This document shows positions 27,491 to 36,943 of a stretch of DNA of 60,478 nucleotides, in pieces. The notes under the pieces are model-generated. The model was not told where the DNA came from and did no database searches. It saw nothing but the letters and a program-made list of their open reading frames with translations. Location: contig NZ_BJNY01000022.1 in the NCBI RefSeq assembly GCF_006539925.1, positions 1 through 60,478 on the forward strand. The letters are read 5' to 3'. A program made the translations under genes and the position numbers. How positions within the stretch are numbered: the stretch's first letter is position 1; every line of letters begins with the position of its first letter. The DNA comes from Glutamicibacter uratoxydans (GTDB lineage: Bacteria; Actinomycetota; Actinomycetes; Actinomycetales; Micrococcaceae).

Positions 27491-28354
27491 ATGAGTTCGT
27501 ACCCAGCAAATCTGATCAAGTGCCTGCGCGCCGACCCGGGAATCCGCTTGGAGCAGCGGGCCACCAAGAATCCTGACTGGTGGCCCGAGGATGCACCTCA
27601 GGACAAGAAGCAGGCGGCTTCGCGCATGAAGGAGCTGGCCGGCGAACTCTCCGACCTGCAGGAGCGGCTCTTCGCCGAGGCGCTGCAAGATGAGCTGGAA
27701 GACTCGGTGCTGCTGATCCTGCAGGGCATGGATACCTCAGGCAAGGGCGGCATCGTCCGGCATGTGATGGGCATGCTCGACCCGCAGGGCGTGGAGCACT
27801 ACGCCTTCAAGGCGCCGAGTCCAGAAGAACGCAGCCACGACTTCCTATGGCGCGTGGAAAAGCGGCTGCCAGCCCGGGGCCGGATCGGGGTCTTCGACCG
27901 CTCGCACTATGAAGACGTGCTGATCCACCGCGTGCAGAAGCTGAGCACCGAAGCCCAGGTGGAGTCCCGCTACGGAAAGATCGTCGACTTCGAGAAGCGG
28001 CTGCGGGACCGGGCAATCCACCCGATCAAGATCATGCTGCACATCAGCAAGGACGAACAGTTCGCACGGCTCTCCGAACGCTTGGAGCGCCCGGACAAGT
28101 ACTGGAAGTACGCTGCCAGCGACGTGGAAGACAGGCTCTTGTGGGATGACTACCAGAAGGCCTACCAGATCGCGATCAACCGCACCGATACCGAATCGGC
28201 CCCGTGGTTCGTGATCCCGGCAGACCAGAAATGGCGGGCGCGGCTGTGCGTGGCAGAGCTGCTCCTGGCCCAGCTGCGGCAGATCAACCCGCAGTGGCCT
28301 GCGGCCAAGTTCGACGTGGCCGCCGAGAAAACGCGGCTGGAAGCCGCCCGCTAA
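27491..28354 (+). CDS. PPK2 family polyphosphate:nucleotide phosphotransferase
   Basis: Transfers phosphate between polyphosphate and nucleotides. 287 residues from ATG 27491, with GAGGAG 7 nt upstream (a TTG one codon earlier is in frame). Key PPK2 motifs: Walker A LQGMDTSGKGG (about 77-87), followed by RHVMGMLDPQG, and the Walker B/lid region GVFDRSHYEDVLIHRV (about 137). The short single-domain form is typical of enzymes phosphorylating NMPs or NDPs with polyP. Direction of the reaction in the cell is unknown. It converges on xseB. Confidence 0.92.
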   Translation: MSSYPANLIKCLRADPGIRLEQRATKNPDWWPEDAPQDKKQAASRMKELAGELSDLQERLFAEALQDELEDSVLLILQGMDTSGKGGIVRHVMGMLDPQGVEHYAFKAPSPEERSHDFLWRVEKRLPARGRIGVFDRSHYEDVLIHRVQKLSTEAQVESRYGKIVDFEKRLRDRAIHPIKIMLHISKDEQFARLSERLERPDKYWKYAASDVEDRLLWDDYQKAYQIAINRTDTESAPWFVIPADQKWRARLCVAELLLAQLRQINPQWPAAKFDVAAEKTRLEAAR

Positions 28355-28360
28355 AGGGGT

Positions 28361-28588
28361 CTAGCCTTCGTTGTCCTGGTGCTTGGCGCGGGCCGCCTCC
28401 AGGCGCTGGGACACGCCAGCCAGCCAGTTTTCGCAGTGGGCGGCCAGCGCCTCGCCGCGTTCCCACAGCGCGAGGGATGCCTCCAGCGGGGCTCCGCCGG
28501 TCTCCAGCTGGTTGACTACATTGATCAGTTCCTCACGGGCCTGCTCATAGGAAAGTTCTGCAATGTCCTGGGGGATCTGGGTATTCAT
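28361..28588 (-). CDS. xseB: exodeoxyribonuclease VII small subunit
   Basis: Small subunit of the single-strand-specific nuclease that trims DNA ends. 75 residues from ATG 28588: [45 protein letters not shown] is the canonical family stretch. The frame continues upstream for 42 codons, but that part runs into xseA. Starts 13 bp after the xseA stop, forming the usual xseA-xseB operon, and converges on the PPK2 gene 6 bp away. Confidence 0.95.
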   Translation of the reverse strand: MNTQIPQDIAELSYEQAREELINVVNQLETGGAPLEASLALWERGEALAAHCENWLAGVSQRLEAARAKHQDNEG

Positions 28589-28601
28589 TCTGGACTCCAA
28601 A

Positions 28602-29882
28602 CTAGTTGCTTTCGGCGGGTGCTTCTGCAGGGAAGATGTCGTGGACCGCTGCGGTGAGCTGGCCTGCGGCCACGCGGATGCGCAGCTGGTCATTCGGCGC
28701 TGCATCGCGCACATCGCGCAGCACCCGGCCGTCGGCCAGCTGGGTCACCGAATAGCCGCGGTCCAGGGTCTGCTGCGGGGAGAGCGCGCGCATCTGCGCC
28801 CGCAGATGGGAAATCTCATCTCCGGCCCGCTGCACCCGGTGGGAAAAGACGGCGGTGGCCCGTTCGCGCCAGCGCTCCAAATCTTCGGCGCGGCTGCTGA
28901 CCATGACCTGGGGGTTGGCAAGCACCGGCCGGGCCCGCAGCGAGGCGATCAGCTGGCCTTCGCGCTGCAGCAGGGTGTTCACCGCGCGGTCAAGGCGCTG
29001 CCGAGCCGCATCGAGCCCGGCGAATTCTTCATTCAGGTCCGGGACGATGCGCTTGGCGGCATCGGTGGGGGTGGAGGCTCGCAGGTCGGCCACATCGTCC
29101 AGGATCGGGCGGTCCGCCTCATGGCCGATGGCTGAGACCACCGGGGTGTGCGCGGCCGCGACCTCGCGGACCAAGTCCTCGTTGGAGAAGGGCAGCAGGT
29201 CTTCCAGGGCGCCGCCGCCGCGGGCGATCACGATCACCTCCACGGTGGGATCGGCATCCAGCTCATGCAGCGCCTTGATGACCTGGGGGACCGCGTCCAC
29301 GCCCTGGACTGCTGTATTGATGATGCGGAACTGCACCGCCGGCCAGCGCAGCGTCGCATTGCGCACCACGTCCTTCTCCGCATCCGAGTCGCGGCCGGTG
29401 ATCAACCCGATCTTGCCCGGCAGCACCGGAAGCCTGCGCTTGCGCTCGGCGTCGAACAGGCCCTCGGCGCCCAGTGCCTGGCGCAGGCGCTCAAGGCGCA
29501 CCAGCAGTTCGCCAAGTCCCACCGGGCGCAGGTCGGAGGCGTTCAGCGACAGCCTGCCAGTCTTGGCGTAAAAGCTCGGCTTGACCCGCGCCACCACGCG
29601 CGAGCCGACCTGCGGGGTGGAGTCCAGCGTGCGCATCACCGAGGCCCAGACGGTCACGGAGAAGGAATTGTCCACGTCCACGTCGCGCAGCGTGAGGTAG
29701 GCGTGGCCGTTGCGCACATTGGCTTCCAGCAGCTGGCCTTCAACCCAGGTGACCGGCGAGTTCTCGATGTGGATCTTCAGCTTTTCGGAGAGCACCCGCA
29801 GCGGCCAGGGGTTCTCGGCGCTGGTCTGTGCGGCGGTGGGCGGCAGGGATGAGGCGGGGCCTGCCGACTGCTGGTTTTCCAT
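28602..29882 (-). CDS. xseA: exodeoxyribonuclease VII large subunit
   Basis: Catalytic subunit, 426 residues from ATG 29882. An N-terminal OB-fold ([26 protein letters not shown]) is followed by the nuclease domain with [62 protein letters not shown], and a helical C-terminal region. The open frame extends 310 codons further but that part is antisense to ispH and shows no homology, so ATG 29882 is the start. Divergent from ispH with 120 bp between. Confidence 0.96.
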   Translation of the reverse strand: MENQQSAGPASSLPPTAAQTSAENPWPLRVLSEKLKIHIENSPVTWVEGQLLEANVRNGHAYLTLRDVDVDNSFSVTVWASVMRTLDSTPQVGSRVVARVKPSFYAKTGRLSLNASDLRPVGLGELLVRLERLRQALGAEGLFDAERKRRLPVLPGKIGLITGRDSDAEKDVVRNATLRWPAVQFRIINTAVQGVDAVPQVIKALHELDADPTVEVIVIARGGGALEDLLPFSNEDLVREVAAAHTPVVSAIGHEADRPILDDVADLRASTPTDAAKRIVPDLNEEFAGLDAARQRLDRAVNTLLQREGQLIASLRARPVLANPQVMVSSRAEDLERWRERATAVFSHRVQRAGDEISHLRAQMRALSPQQTLDRGYSVTQLADGRVLRDVRDAAPNDQLRIRVAAGQLTAAVHDIFPAEAPAESN

Positions 29883-29990
29883 ACACGCGACGCTACACCA
29901 TGAGGCCGACACCCCGGGAGCGGGCCAAGACGCCGGAGCCGCGAATGTGGTTCGCCTCATATGAGCATGCACTAACTTGCATGGGCTTCG

Positions 29991-29996
29991 TAGAAT
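29991..29996 (+). promoter_or_regulatory. -10 box of ispH
   Basis: TAGAAT ends 6 nt before ATG 30003. No Shine-Dalgarno; a leaderless transcript is likely. Confidence 0.5.
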
Positions 29997-30002
29997 AGAA
30001 GC

Positions 30003-31100
30003 ATGGCTACTTCCACATCCGTTCCGGTATCCCTTTCGATGCCCCGCGTCCCGCGCCTTCGCCGCACCCCGGCGCAGATCCTCGCTGCCTCTCCTGAGGT
30101 CACCGAGCGCAAGGTGCTGCTGGCGGCCCCGCGCGGCTACTGTGCCGGCGTCGACCGTGCGGTAGTGGCGGTGGAGAAGGCGCTGGAGCACTACGGCCCG
30201 CCGGTCTACGTGCGCAAGCAGATCGTGCACAACGTGCATGTGGTCTCCGAGCTGGAATCCCGCGGCGCGATCTTCGTGGAAGAAAACGAAGAAGTCCCGG
30301 AGGGCGCCTTGGTGGTCTTCTCCGCCCACGGCGTGTCCCCGGCGGTAGTCCAGTCGGCCGAGGACCGCGGCCTGCGCACCATCGACGCCACCTGCCCGCT
30401 GGTGACCAAGGTGCACCGCGAGGCCGTGCGCTTTGCCAAGAACGACTACGAGATCCTGCTGATCGGCCACGAAGGCCACGAGGAAGTGGAAGGCACCTAC
30501 GGCGAAGCGCCAGAGGTCACCACCATCGTGAACAACCCCGAAGAAGCCGACACCGTCCAGGTCAAGGACCCCGACAAGCTGATCTGGCTCTCGCAGACCA
30601 CCCTGAGCGTTGACGAGACCATGGAGATCGTGCGCCGGCTGCGCAAGCGCTTCCCGAACCTGCAGGATCCGCCCAGCGACGACATCTGCTATGCCACGAC
30701 CAACCGCCAGGCGGCCATCAAGAACATCGCCCCGCAGGCGGAACTGGTGATCGTGGTCGGCTCGGCCAACTCCTCGAACTCGGTGCGCCTGGTCGAGGTG
30801 GCGCTGGACCACGGCGCCAATGCCGCCTACCGGGTGGACTTCGCCAACGAGGTGGACGAGTCCTGGTTCGAGGGCGTGTCCACCGTGGGCGTCACCTCCG
30901 GCGCCTCGGTGCCTGAAGTGCTGGTCCGCGAGGTAGTGGACCTGCTGGCCGAATACGGCTTCAACGACGTTTCAGAGGTCACCACCGCGGAAGAGGACAT
31001 CATCTTCTCGCTGCCCAAGGAGATCCGCGGAAAGCTCAAGGAAGCCGGCGACGACGACCGTGCCCTGGGCGGCCGCGGACACCGCCCGGACTCGCGCTAA
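30003..31100 (+). CDS. ispH: 4-hydroxy-3-methylbut-2-enyl diphosphate reductase
   Basis: Last enzyme of the MEP isoprenoid pathway, making IPP and DMAPP; uses a [4Fe-4S] cluster. The three cluster cysteines are visible: RGYCAGVD (Cys47), [11 protein letters not shown] and [11 protein letters not shown]. Other family marks: [35 protein letters not shown] and TSGASVPE. 365 residues, with a N-terminal extension of about 35 residues and a short charged tail, as in other actinobacteria. It lies between divergent xseA and downstream ychF, a usual arrangement in this group. Confidence 0.98.
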   Translation: MATSTSVPVSLSMPRVPRLRRTPAQILAASPEVTERKVLLAAPRGYCAGVDRAVVAVEKALEHYGPPVYVRKQIVHNVHVVSELESRGAIFVEENEEVPEGALVVFSAHGVSPAVVQSAEDRGLRTIDATCPLVTKVHREAVRFAKNDYEILLIGHEGHEEVEGTYGEAPEVTTIVNNPEEADTVQVKDPDKLIWLSQTTLSVDETMEIVRRLRKRFPNLQDPPSDDICYATTNRQAAIKNIAPQAELVIVVGSANSSNSVRLVEVALDHGANAAYRVDFANEVDESWFEGVSTVGVTSGASVPEVLVREVVDLLAEYGFNDVSEVTTAEEDIIFSLPKEIRGKLKEAGDDDRALGGRGHRPDSR

Positions 31101-31134
31101 AAGCTTCACCATTATTTACCCCCTCTAACAAAGG

Positions 31135-31140
31135 TAGAAT
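31135..31140 (+). promoter_or_regulatory. -10 box of ychF
   Basis: TAGAAT, identical to the ispH box, ends 8 nt before GTG 31149; leaderless start likely. Confidence 0.5.
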
Positions 31141-31148
31141 TTTCTCCC

Positions 31149-32234
31149 GTGGCTCTTACTATCGGAATCGTCGGACTGCCCAACGTCGGCAAGTCCACCA
31201 TGTTCAATGCGCTGACCCGTGCCCAGGTGCTGGCGGCCAACTACCCCTTCGCAACCATCGAACCCAATGTGGGCGTCGTGCCGCTGCCGGACGAGCGCCT
31301 GAAGGTGCTTGCAGGAATCTTCGGTTCCGAGCGCATCCTGCCGGCCACCGTCTCCTTCGTTGACATCGCCGGCATCGTGAAGGGCGCTTCGGAGGGCGAA
31401 GGCCTCGGCAACAAGTTCCTAGCGAACATCCGCGAAGCCGACGCCATCTGCCAGGTGACCCGCGCGTTCGTGAACGACGATGTGATCCACGTGAACGGCA
31501 AAGTCGATCCGGAGTCGGACATCGAGACCATCGCCACCGAGCTGATCCTCGCCGACCTGCAGACCATCGAAAACCAGCTGCCGCGCCTTGAAAAGGAGCT
31601 GCGCAGCAAGAAGATCGAGAAGTCCTTCATGGATAACCTGCTGGCTGCCCAGAAGGTGCTCGAAGAGGGCAAGACCCTGTTCGCCGCCGGCAAGGCCGCA
31701 GGCATCGATATGGACGAGTTGGCCCCGATGCAGCTGATGACCACCAAGCCGTTCATCTACGTGTTCAACACCGATGAAGCTGGCCTGGCCGACAAGGAGA
31801 TGCAGGCAAAGCTCTCCGAGCTGGTTGCCCCGGCCGAAGCGATCTTCCTCGACGCCCAGTTCGAGGCCGAGCTGGCCGAGCTGGAAGAGGACGAGGCTCT
31901 GGAGATGCTCGAAGATGCAGGCATCGAGGAGTCAGGGCTGGACAAGCTGGCCCGCGTAGGCTTCGACACCCTGGGCCTGCAGACCTACCTGACCGCAGGT
32001 CCTAAGGAATCCCGCGCCTGGACCGTCCGCAAGGGCGCCACCGCACCTGAGGCCGCCGGCGTGATCCACACCGACTTCCAGCGCGGCTTCATCAAGGCCG
32101 AGGTCATCGGCTTCGACGACCTGGTTGCCGCCGGTTCGGTAGCCAATGCCAAGTCTGCGGGCAAGGCCCGCATCGAAGGCAAGGACTACATCATGAAGGA
32201 CGGCGACGTCGTGGAGTTCCGCTTCAACGTGTAG
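31149..32234 (+). CDS. ychF: Obg-like ATPase YchF
   Basis: Redox-sensitive ribosome-associated ATPase of the Obg family, linked to stress response. 361 residues: P-loop GLPNVGKST (8-16), Switch region [20 protein letters not shown], the NTDE sequence that replaces the GTP-specific NKxD and favours ATP, a coiled-coil insert, and the C-terminal TGS domain ([32 protein letters not shown]). GTG start. A hairpin lies 50 bp after the stop. Confidence 0.97.
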   Translation: MALTIGIVGLPNVGKSTMFNALTRAQVLAANYPFATIEPNVGVVPLPDERLKVLAGIFGSERILPATVSFVDIAGIVKGASEGEGLGNKFLANIREADAICQVTRAFVNDDVIHVNGKVDPESDIETIATELILADLQTIENQLPRLEKELRSKKIEKSFMDNLLAAQKVLEEGKTLFAAGKAAGIDMDELAPMQLMTTKPFIYVFNTDEAGLADKEMQAKLSELVAPAEAIFLDAQFEAELAELEEDEALEMLEDAGIEESGLDKLARVGFDTLGLQTYLTAGPKESRAWTVRKGATAPEAAGVIHTDFQRGFIKAEVIGFDDLVAAGSVANAKSAGKARIEGKDYIMKDGDVVEFRFNV

Positions 32235-32281
32235 TCGCATTTCGCCCTAGCGCCGACGGTGACAACCGAGGCGCACATGCC

Positions 32282-32330
32282 AGAACGAAGGCTCGCTTCT
32301 CTAGATGAGAGGCGGGCCCGTTCTCTTTCT
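32282..32330 (+). terminator. ychF terminator
   Basis: AGAACG...CGTTCT closing an inner GGCTCGC/GCGGGCC stem with one G-T pair, ending in TTCTCTTTCT. Confidence 0.7.
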
Positions 32331-32484
32331 ACCCCCGGTGTCGAGGAGGCTAGGATGAGCGGATCCTTATCACCACGGGGCGACGGTGTCTCCAAGTATG
32401 GCAACTTCGTCGAGTTGCGCACCAACGCCTATTTCCTGACTTTGAACATGGCAGTCAGTTGCCAGTGAACCCAAGGGAAAAGCC

Positions 32485-32778
32485 TTAACTTACAGGTTTG
32501 CTCGCGATTCCGTCGAGCCAGAGGGCCTCGGAAGCATCCCGATGTATACCATCTGAGCCGACGTGCTTGCTGCTGATGGTCGGACCTTTCTGGATCACGT
32601 GTACAAGTGCCATGCCGTGGCCGCGTCCGAGACCATAGTCGTCTTTAAGCCAAGTGAGGATCTCACCTGCTTTGACTCCAGATTGGTCGAGTCCCTTCTC
32701 ATGTGCGATATCCACCAATTGTCTCGGGGTGAGACCAGTCTTTTTCTCGATAGTGTCCAGATAGGCCTGAAATGACAT
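32485..32778 (-). CDS. DUF4287 domain protein
   Basis: Small (97 residues) protein matching DUF4287: MSFQAYLDTIEKKTGLTPRQLVDIA, KAGEILTWLKDDYGLGRGHGMALVHVI. Typical members act as short soluble proteins of unknown role, often fused to a DUF5655 domain. ATG 32778 is chosen over the longer frame because GAGGAG lies 5-6 nt upstream. The last 30 residues are unlike the family. The following 345 bases on both strands (32779-33123) show no gene I can support. Confidence 0.85.
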   Translation of the reverse strand: MSFQAYLDTIEKKTGLTPRQLVDIAHEKGLDQSGVKAGEILTWLKDDYGLGRGHGMALVHVIQKGPTISSKHVGSDGIHRDASEALWLDGIASKPVS

Positions 32779-33123
32779 GAGCTCTCCTCGTAGCAGGGTG
32801 CCGATCGGCACTTCACTGAGAGTACTAACTAGTGTCCATGGAGTACAAGACCCAGAATCAGATCACCGAACAGATGTGCAAGCAATTGTTCGAGGCATTA
32901 TTTAGGATTCTTGGGTACCGCACGATGTTCCTGAACGAGGGGCAACTCTTTGACGTTTTTCATATGCACGAAATCGTTGATGATCGAGTGGCAGAATTAC
33001 CACCAGCTTATGTAGCGTGATGCAGCTTAGCGAGTACAAGCTTGAGATCTTCGGTAACCACGGTGCCGGATTATCAGTAAGTCAATTGTGCCTAGTTTAA
33101 GACAGAGCAATTCTTCGGAAATC

Positions 33124-33933
33124 CTACGAGCGTTCAACGTTCAGATTAAGGATCCTGCGCAAAGGTTGCCAGGCTCGTCTGCCTAGCTCAGCGTCGGCAG
33201 CAGGGCTTCCACCACGGGCGATATCACGCAAACCAGTTGGTGGGATTTCTTCTCCGGGAAGGGTGGCACGATGCCCCGCAGCTTCCATGTATACATGGTC
33301 TGTTTCTAGTTCAAAGGATGTCCGTCGTCGCTGGATGGCTTCAGCGAACAGAGCCGAAGGCCAGACTTTGTCATCACCACCGGAAACGAGCAGGATTTCT
33401 GCAATTTTTTCAGTCGCGATAGTAGCTGATTCCAGCTGTTCGCGTTTCGCCGTCTGTATTGAGAATTCATAAATTGGAAGGTACCCATCAACGTCAGTTG
33501 CAGGCATGTGCTTCGGTCTACGTATGTGAAGGCAGGGAAGCTGCTCACCACCATAAGTCCATTTAGAGGTTGCTCGTTTTGCCGTTGAATCATAAGCGGA
33601 CCACGCTACCGAAGTTGGAGCGAACGCGGCGACAGCATTGACCCTTTGGTCAATTGATCCGGTGATAAGCGCCGCCTCGGCTCCGAATGAGGTGCCGACG
33701 ATCGCCAGCTGATCAACCTCGGGCGCGAGGATATCTAGGGCTTCGAGGAAAGTTTCAATCGGGACCTCCCACGGACCTGGTTGAAGGCCCGTGGATCCGA
33801 ACCATTGCAGCGGCATACTCAGTGCGCCATGATCCGACAATAGCTCAGCCCGACCATAGTCGATACGTCCGCTTGATCCTGCAAGCACTAGCACCCCGGT
33901 ACCGCAAGGGCGATCCGGTCTGAATAGCTTCAT
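33124..33933 (-). CDS. acyl-CoA thioester hydrolase/BAAT-type alpha/beta hydrolase
   Basis: 269-residue serine hydrolase of the BAAT C-terminal family (bile acid-CoA:amino acid acyltransferase and acyl-CoA thioesterases). Nucleophile in VGTSFGAEAA (Ser82), acid in LVSGGDDKVWPS (Asp187/188) and histidine in EAAGHRATLPGE (His221). The N-terminus contains VLAGSSGRIDYGRAELLSDHG, the oxyanion region. No membrane helix. The natural substrate is unknown. It is the first gene of a less GC-rich accessory stretch and is separated from the broken methyltransferase by 62 bp. Confidence 0.82.
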   Translation of the reverse strand: MKLFRPDRPCGTGVLVLAGSSGRIDYGRAELLSDHGALSMPLQWFGSTGLQPGPWEVPIETFLEALDILAPEVDQLAIVGTSFGAEAALITGSIDQRVNAVAAFAPTSVAWSAYDSTAKRATSKWTYGGEQLPCLHIRRPKHMPATDVDGYLPIYEFSIQTAKREQLESATIATEKIAEILLVSGGDDKVWPSALFAEAIQRRRTSFELETDHVYMEAAGHRATLPGEEIPPTGLRDIARGGSPAADAELGRRAWQPLRRILNLNVERS

Positions 33934-33995
33934 GAGCCCATCGTACCTAGGCGGTTACAGCCCTTGTTCATGCAGCCGAGTTGAAGGTCTATTGC

Positions 33996-34771
33996 TTATA
34001 CTCGCCGTAATACTGCTTCGACTTGCTTTAAATTCAGCCCAGTGAACGTAGCCTGAAGACCAACAGCTGTCGCCAATTTACGGAACTTCTCCTCTGAGAA
34101 CCAGTGGATGATCCATTCGCGGGTTGCCGTTAGTTTCTCGTTCTCGGTGACTAGTTCACATTTGACGCGTGTTGCACGAGTCCTTTGGTCTTGGTCGTGG
34201 TTTTCATCGATGATGGGGTACCGAGCTTGTCCAAGTGCCGATTGAGAAACAGTCGTAATTCCGATGAGTTCGGGTGGAGTCGGTGGGGGAGTGCACAATG
34301 GAATTAGTGCCGCTCCATTGATTTGGAGGTGGCTTGCGATGGCCTTCAAGGCGCTCAGCGCGGCGGTGTCGTCTGGGGGCAGATTGAAAGTCGGTCCTGC
34401 AAGTTAGATGCTGGCGATGGTGCTTTCCAGATTCAGTTCTTCCATCTTCTGGTGAAGGATCTGCGCGGTGATTCCTTCTCGCTCTAAGTGTTCACGACCT
34501 CGAACAATCATGTCTGAAGATGAGTCGACACCTACAATATCTAGACCGGCAGCCGCCCGTTCATAAAACGGACCGTTATCACCGCAGCCTAGTTCGAGTG
34601 CTGGCTGCCCATGATCTTGGATAAACTACCGATATTGATCCGAGCTAAAATGCGTCCCCTCAGGGCAATGTAGACCTCGGGGACGATCCCGGTGTAGAAA
34701 TCAGCTGCTTCCATGTGTTCATCCTGGCAGGGGAACAGCACAACATTCCTAGCTAATGCGTCCTGCATCAA
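33996..34771 (-). pseudogene. class I SAM-dependent methyltransferase, broken
   Basis: Read in order on the minus strand, the pieces make one methyltransferase of about 258 codons: DFYTGIVPEVYIALRG near the start, then LELGCGDNGPFYERA (SAM site), DIVGVDSSSDMI, SI-stop-LAGPTFNLPPDD, and a C-terminal part with REWIIHWFSEEKFRKLATAVG. Two lesions break it: a 1-nt frameshift near 34630-34645, just before the SAM motif, and TAA at 34404-34406 inside a normally Tyr-containing IYLAGPTFN motif. Both lie in conserved sequence, so decay rather than a wrong start is likely. Sequencing error can explain one lesion but less easily two. Confidence 0.82.
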
Positions 34772-34840
34772 TGCTCAAAATTTCAATTCGACTCTCGGCA
34801 AGAGCTTTCCCAGGCCGCAGCGACGAGTAGTGTTGGCTGG

Positions 34841-35320
34841 ATGGGAGCGGCGAATGGGCAAGACCCACGAGTAGTGATGATGTGCGGGCCCGGAAGTGCC
34901 GGAAAGACAACGTACGCGAAACGATTGGAACGCTTAGGTTGGGAACGGCTGTCGTTCGAAGTGGAGTTCTGGAACCGCGGCATTACAACAATGCCGACTA
35001 ATGATGTCGTCGCTGAGGTTGCTGTCGACCTTAAAGCTCGTTTGCTGAAATTTGTGGAAGAGGGGCGCGACGTCGTTCTCGATTTCGGATTTTGGTTTCG
35101 ACGCCAGCGTGATGAATACAGGGCACTGCTTGCGCCCTTGGGAGTAACGCCTGAAACTATTTACCTCGCCACCGATCTAGAAACGATTTTGAGCCGCCTC
35201 GGCGGCAGACATGGCAGACAAGCCGATGATTGGCGGCTATCTGAACAGGAAGCCACGGAGTACTTTCGGAAATTCGAGCCGCCGACGACTGACGAAGGCC
35301 CACTCTTGGTCATCAGATAG
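34841..35320 (+). CDS. P-loop kinase (AAA_33/zeta-toxin-like)
   Basis: 159-residue ATP-binding kinase-like protein. Walker A is complete (CGPGSAGKTTYAKRL, 15-29); VVLDFGFWFRRQRDEYR (about 74-90) is the Walker B/lid region with an Asp and Arg residues, and YLATDLETILSRLGGR follows. The family includes small-molecule and polynucleotide 5'-kinases and zeta-type toxins. No antitoxin-like gene is adjacent, which speaks against a zeta toxin. Substrate unknown. Starts 69 bp from the broken methyltransferase on the opposite strand. Confidence 0.75.
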   Translation: MGAANGQDPRVVMMCGPGSAGKTTYAKRLERLGWERLSFEVEFWNRGITTMPTNDVVAEVAVDLKARLLKFVEEGRDVVLDFGFWFRRQRDEYRALLAPLGVTPETIYLATDLETILSRLGGRHGRQADDWRLSEQEATEYFRKFEPPTTDEGPLLVIR

Positions 35321-35474
35321 CACTTTTGCAACGGAGCAGATGGCGGCGAGGGCGCTTGAAAATCACGTTTCGCAATTAGGCGATTGCGGACTTCGATGCG
35401 TACCTACTAGCCCTTGTCCGTTCGCTCATGATGGCTGGCCATAAGCACGAACAATTCAATTAGGAGGTTGACGC

Positions 35475-36254
35475 GTGAACACGTTGACGACTGACCCACT
35501 GCGCCAGAGCGGCCATCGGCTGAGATTCGAATGGGGCGCGTCAGGGGCGATGGCCCTTGATATCGACACGGCAGTGGTTGTCGATGTCTTGAGCTTCTAA
35601 ACTTCAGTAAGCGTCGCGGTGGATCGTGGCATGACCGTTTTTCCGTATCGGTGGAAAGACGAGAAGGCCCAGGAATTTGCCCGCCAGCAAGAAGCCATTC
35701 TGGCAGTGGGCCGCCTTGAAGCAAAGGCAAGCTCCCAATCGAATTTACCAACTTTGTCTCCTTCAGCTTTGCTCCGAGGAAACTTCGGACAGCGCATTGT
35801 CCTGCCATCCCCGAATGGTTCCACGATTACGACACGGCTTGATGAAGCAAAAACCCACGTAATCGCAGGCTGCCTGCGCAATGCTTCTGCGGTAGCTGAA
35901 TTTCTTCAAGCACGTTTAGAACTAGGGGAAAGCGTTGCCATCATCGCCGCCGGGGAACGATGGCCATCAGATGGTTCATTGCGGCCTGCAATTGAAGACT
36001 ATTTAGGTGTAGGGGTCATCCTGTCTGAGCTGACAGCCCGTGGGTTTAGAGAGCTGATGACCCCTGAAGCAAGCTGTGCTGATGACCTGTATGTAATGAG
36101 GTCTAAAAACCTCAGCGCAACGATTCGCGGCTGCGCGAGCGCTTTGGAACTTCAAGCCATGGGGTTCGAGGACGATGTCGACGTAGCACTCGAAAGAAAC
36201 TCATCGAGCACGGTGCCAGTGCTTGACAACGGTGCGATCATTGCAATCCGTTAG
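35475..36254 (+). pseudogene. 2-phosphosulfolactate phosphatase (ComB) family, interrupted by one TAA
   Basis: A full-length ComB-like frame starts at GTG 35475 with a perfect AGGAGG 7 nt upstream and runs 259 codons to TAG at 36252, except for a TAA at 35598-35600 (codon 42). The stop falls in the conserved VVVDVLSF-x-TSVSVA segment, where Ser or Thr is expected. Everything after it is intact: VLPSPNGSTITTRL, AGCLRNASAVAEFL, IIAAGERWPSDGSLRPAIEDYLG, ECAD-like ASCADDLYV. ATG 35619 could start a shorter product that lacks the first strand. A single C-to-A change explains the stop. A recent nonsense mutation is the simplest reading. Confidence 0.85.
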
Positions 36255-36356
36255 GGGAACCTTGACCTAGGGATCGTGGCCATCAAACTTACTTGCCGAA
36301 CCGCTAATTTTCCAAGAAGCATTGACGGGGTGGCCGAAGCTCCTGAACATAGTGGA

Positions 36357-36758
36357 ATGAGCCTTTACATCACCTGCCCAGTCGATAATGTCGAGCGTGC
36401 CAAGGCCTTCTACTCGGCATTAGGATGGACGCTGAATTCGGAGATGTCTAATGAATCTGTCGCATGCTTTGCCATTGCGAAAGACCAATATGTCATGCTT
36501 GGAAGCCGTGAGATGTACGCGAGCGTCGGCGGCGTTGAAGAGCTGATCGGCGGCCCGGATACTCCATCGAAGGTCACGATCTCTTTCGACGTGGAAAGCA
36601 GAGAGGCTGTTGATGAACTCGTCGAACGCGCAGCTGCGGCCGGCGGGCGAATAGGCGATACGGATGAGTATCCGTTCATGTATCAGCGCCAATTCGACGA
36701 CTTAGACGGCTATCACTATTCGCCGTTCTGGATGAAGCCAGACGCAAAATCCGACTAG
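36357..36758 (+). CDS. VOC family protein (glyoxalase-like)
   Basis: Vicinal oxygen chelate fold, one module of about 133 residues: YITCPVDNVERAKAFYSALGW at the start (the first metal-ligand region) and YPFMYQRQFDDLDGYHYSPFW at the end. This end resembles COG3607 glyoxalase-like proteins, in which metal ligands are often missing, so catalysis is uncertain. The frame is open from 36276, but the extra 27 residues do not fit the fold; ATG 36357 is preferred although its ribosome site is weak. It follows the broken ComB gene by 102 bp. Confidence 0.8.
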   Translation: MSLYITCPVDNVERAKAFYSALGWTLNSEMSNESVACFAIAKDQYVMLGSREMYASVGGVEELIGGPDTPSKVTISFDVESREAVDELVERAAAAGGRIGDTDEYPFMYQRQFDDLDGYHYSPFWMKPDAKSD

Positions 36759-36943
36759 GCCTTCACTGTCATCGGGGTTTTCATTCTTTGCAACGTCTGA
36801 ACTAGATGACCGTCAAGATTGTTGAGGTATGGATACGTCAACGAGAGATCCATGGGCAATTCTGACCATGGTTCTTCCTACCTGAGTGCGGCTCGGCCGT
36901 TATACGCTTTTTCTTCAGCAAGGTAAGTCGGATAGGAGAACCC

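Noticed and set aside
29883-30812. Long open frame extending xseA by 310 codons
   Set aside because: Antisense to ispH with no domain; the family-type start MENQQ lies at 29882.
32259-32468. 69-codon frame after ychF
   Set aside because: Contains the ychF terminator hairpin and shows no domain or ribosome site.
32832-33020. 62-codon frame between DUF4287 and BAAT-type genes
   Set aside because: No recognisable domain, no good ribosome site.
34841-35320. Zeta-type toxin with antitoxin
   Set aside because: P-loop kinase fold fits, but no antitoxin-like gene is adjacent, so a toxin-antitoxin system is not supported.
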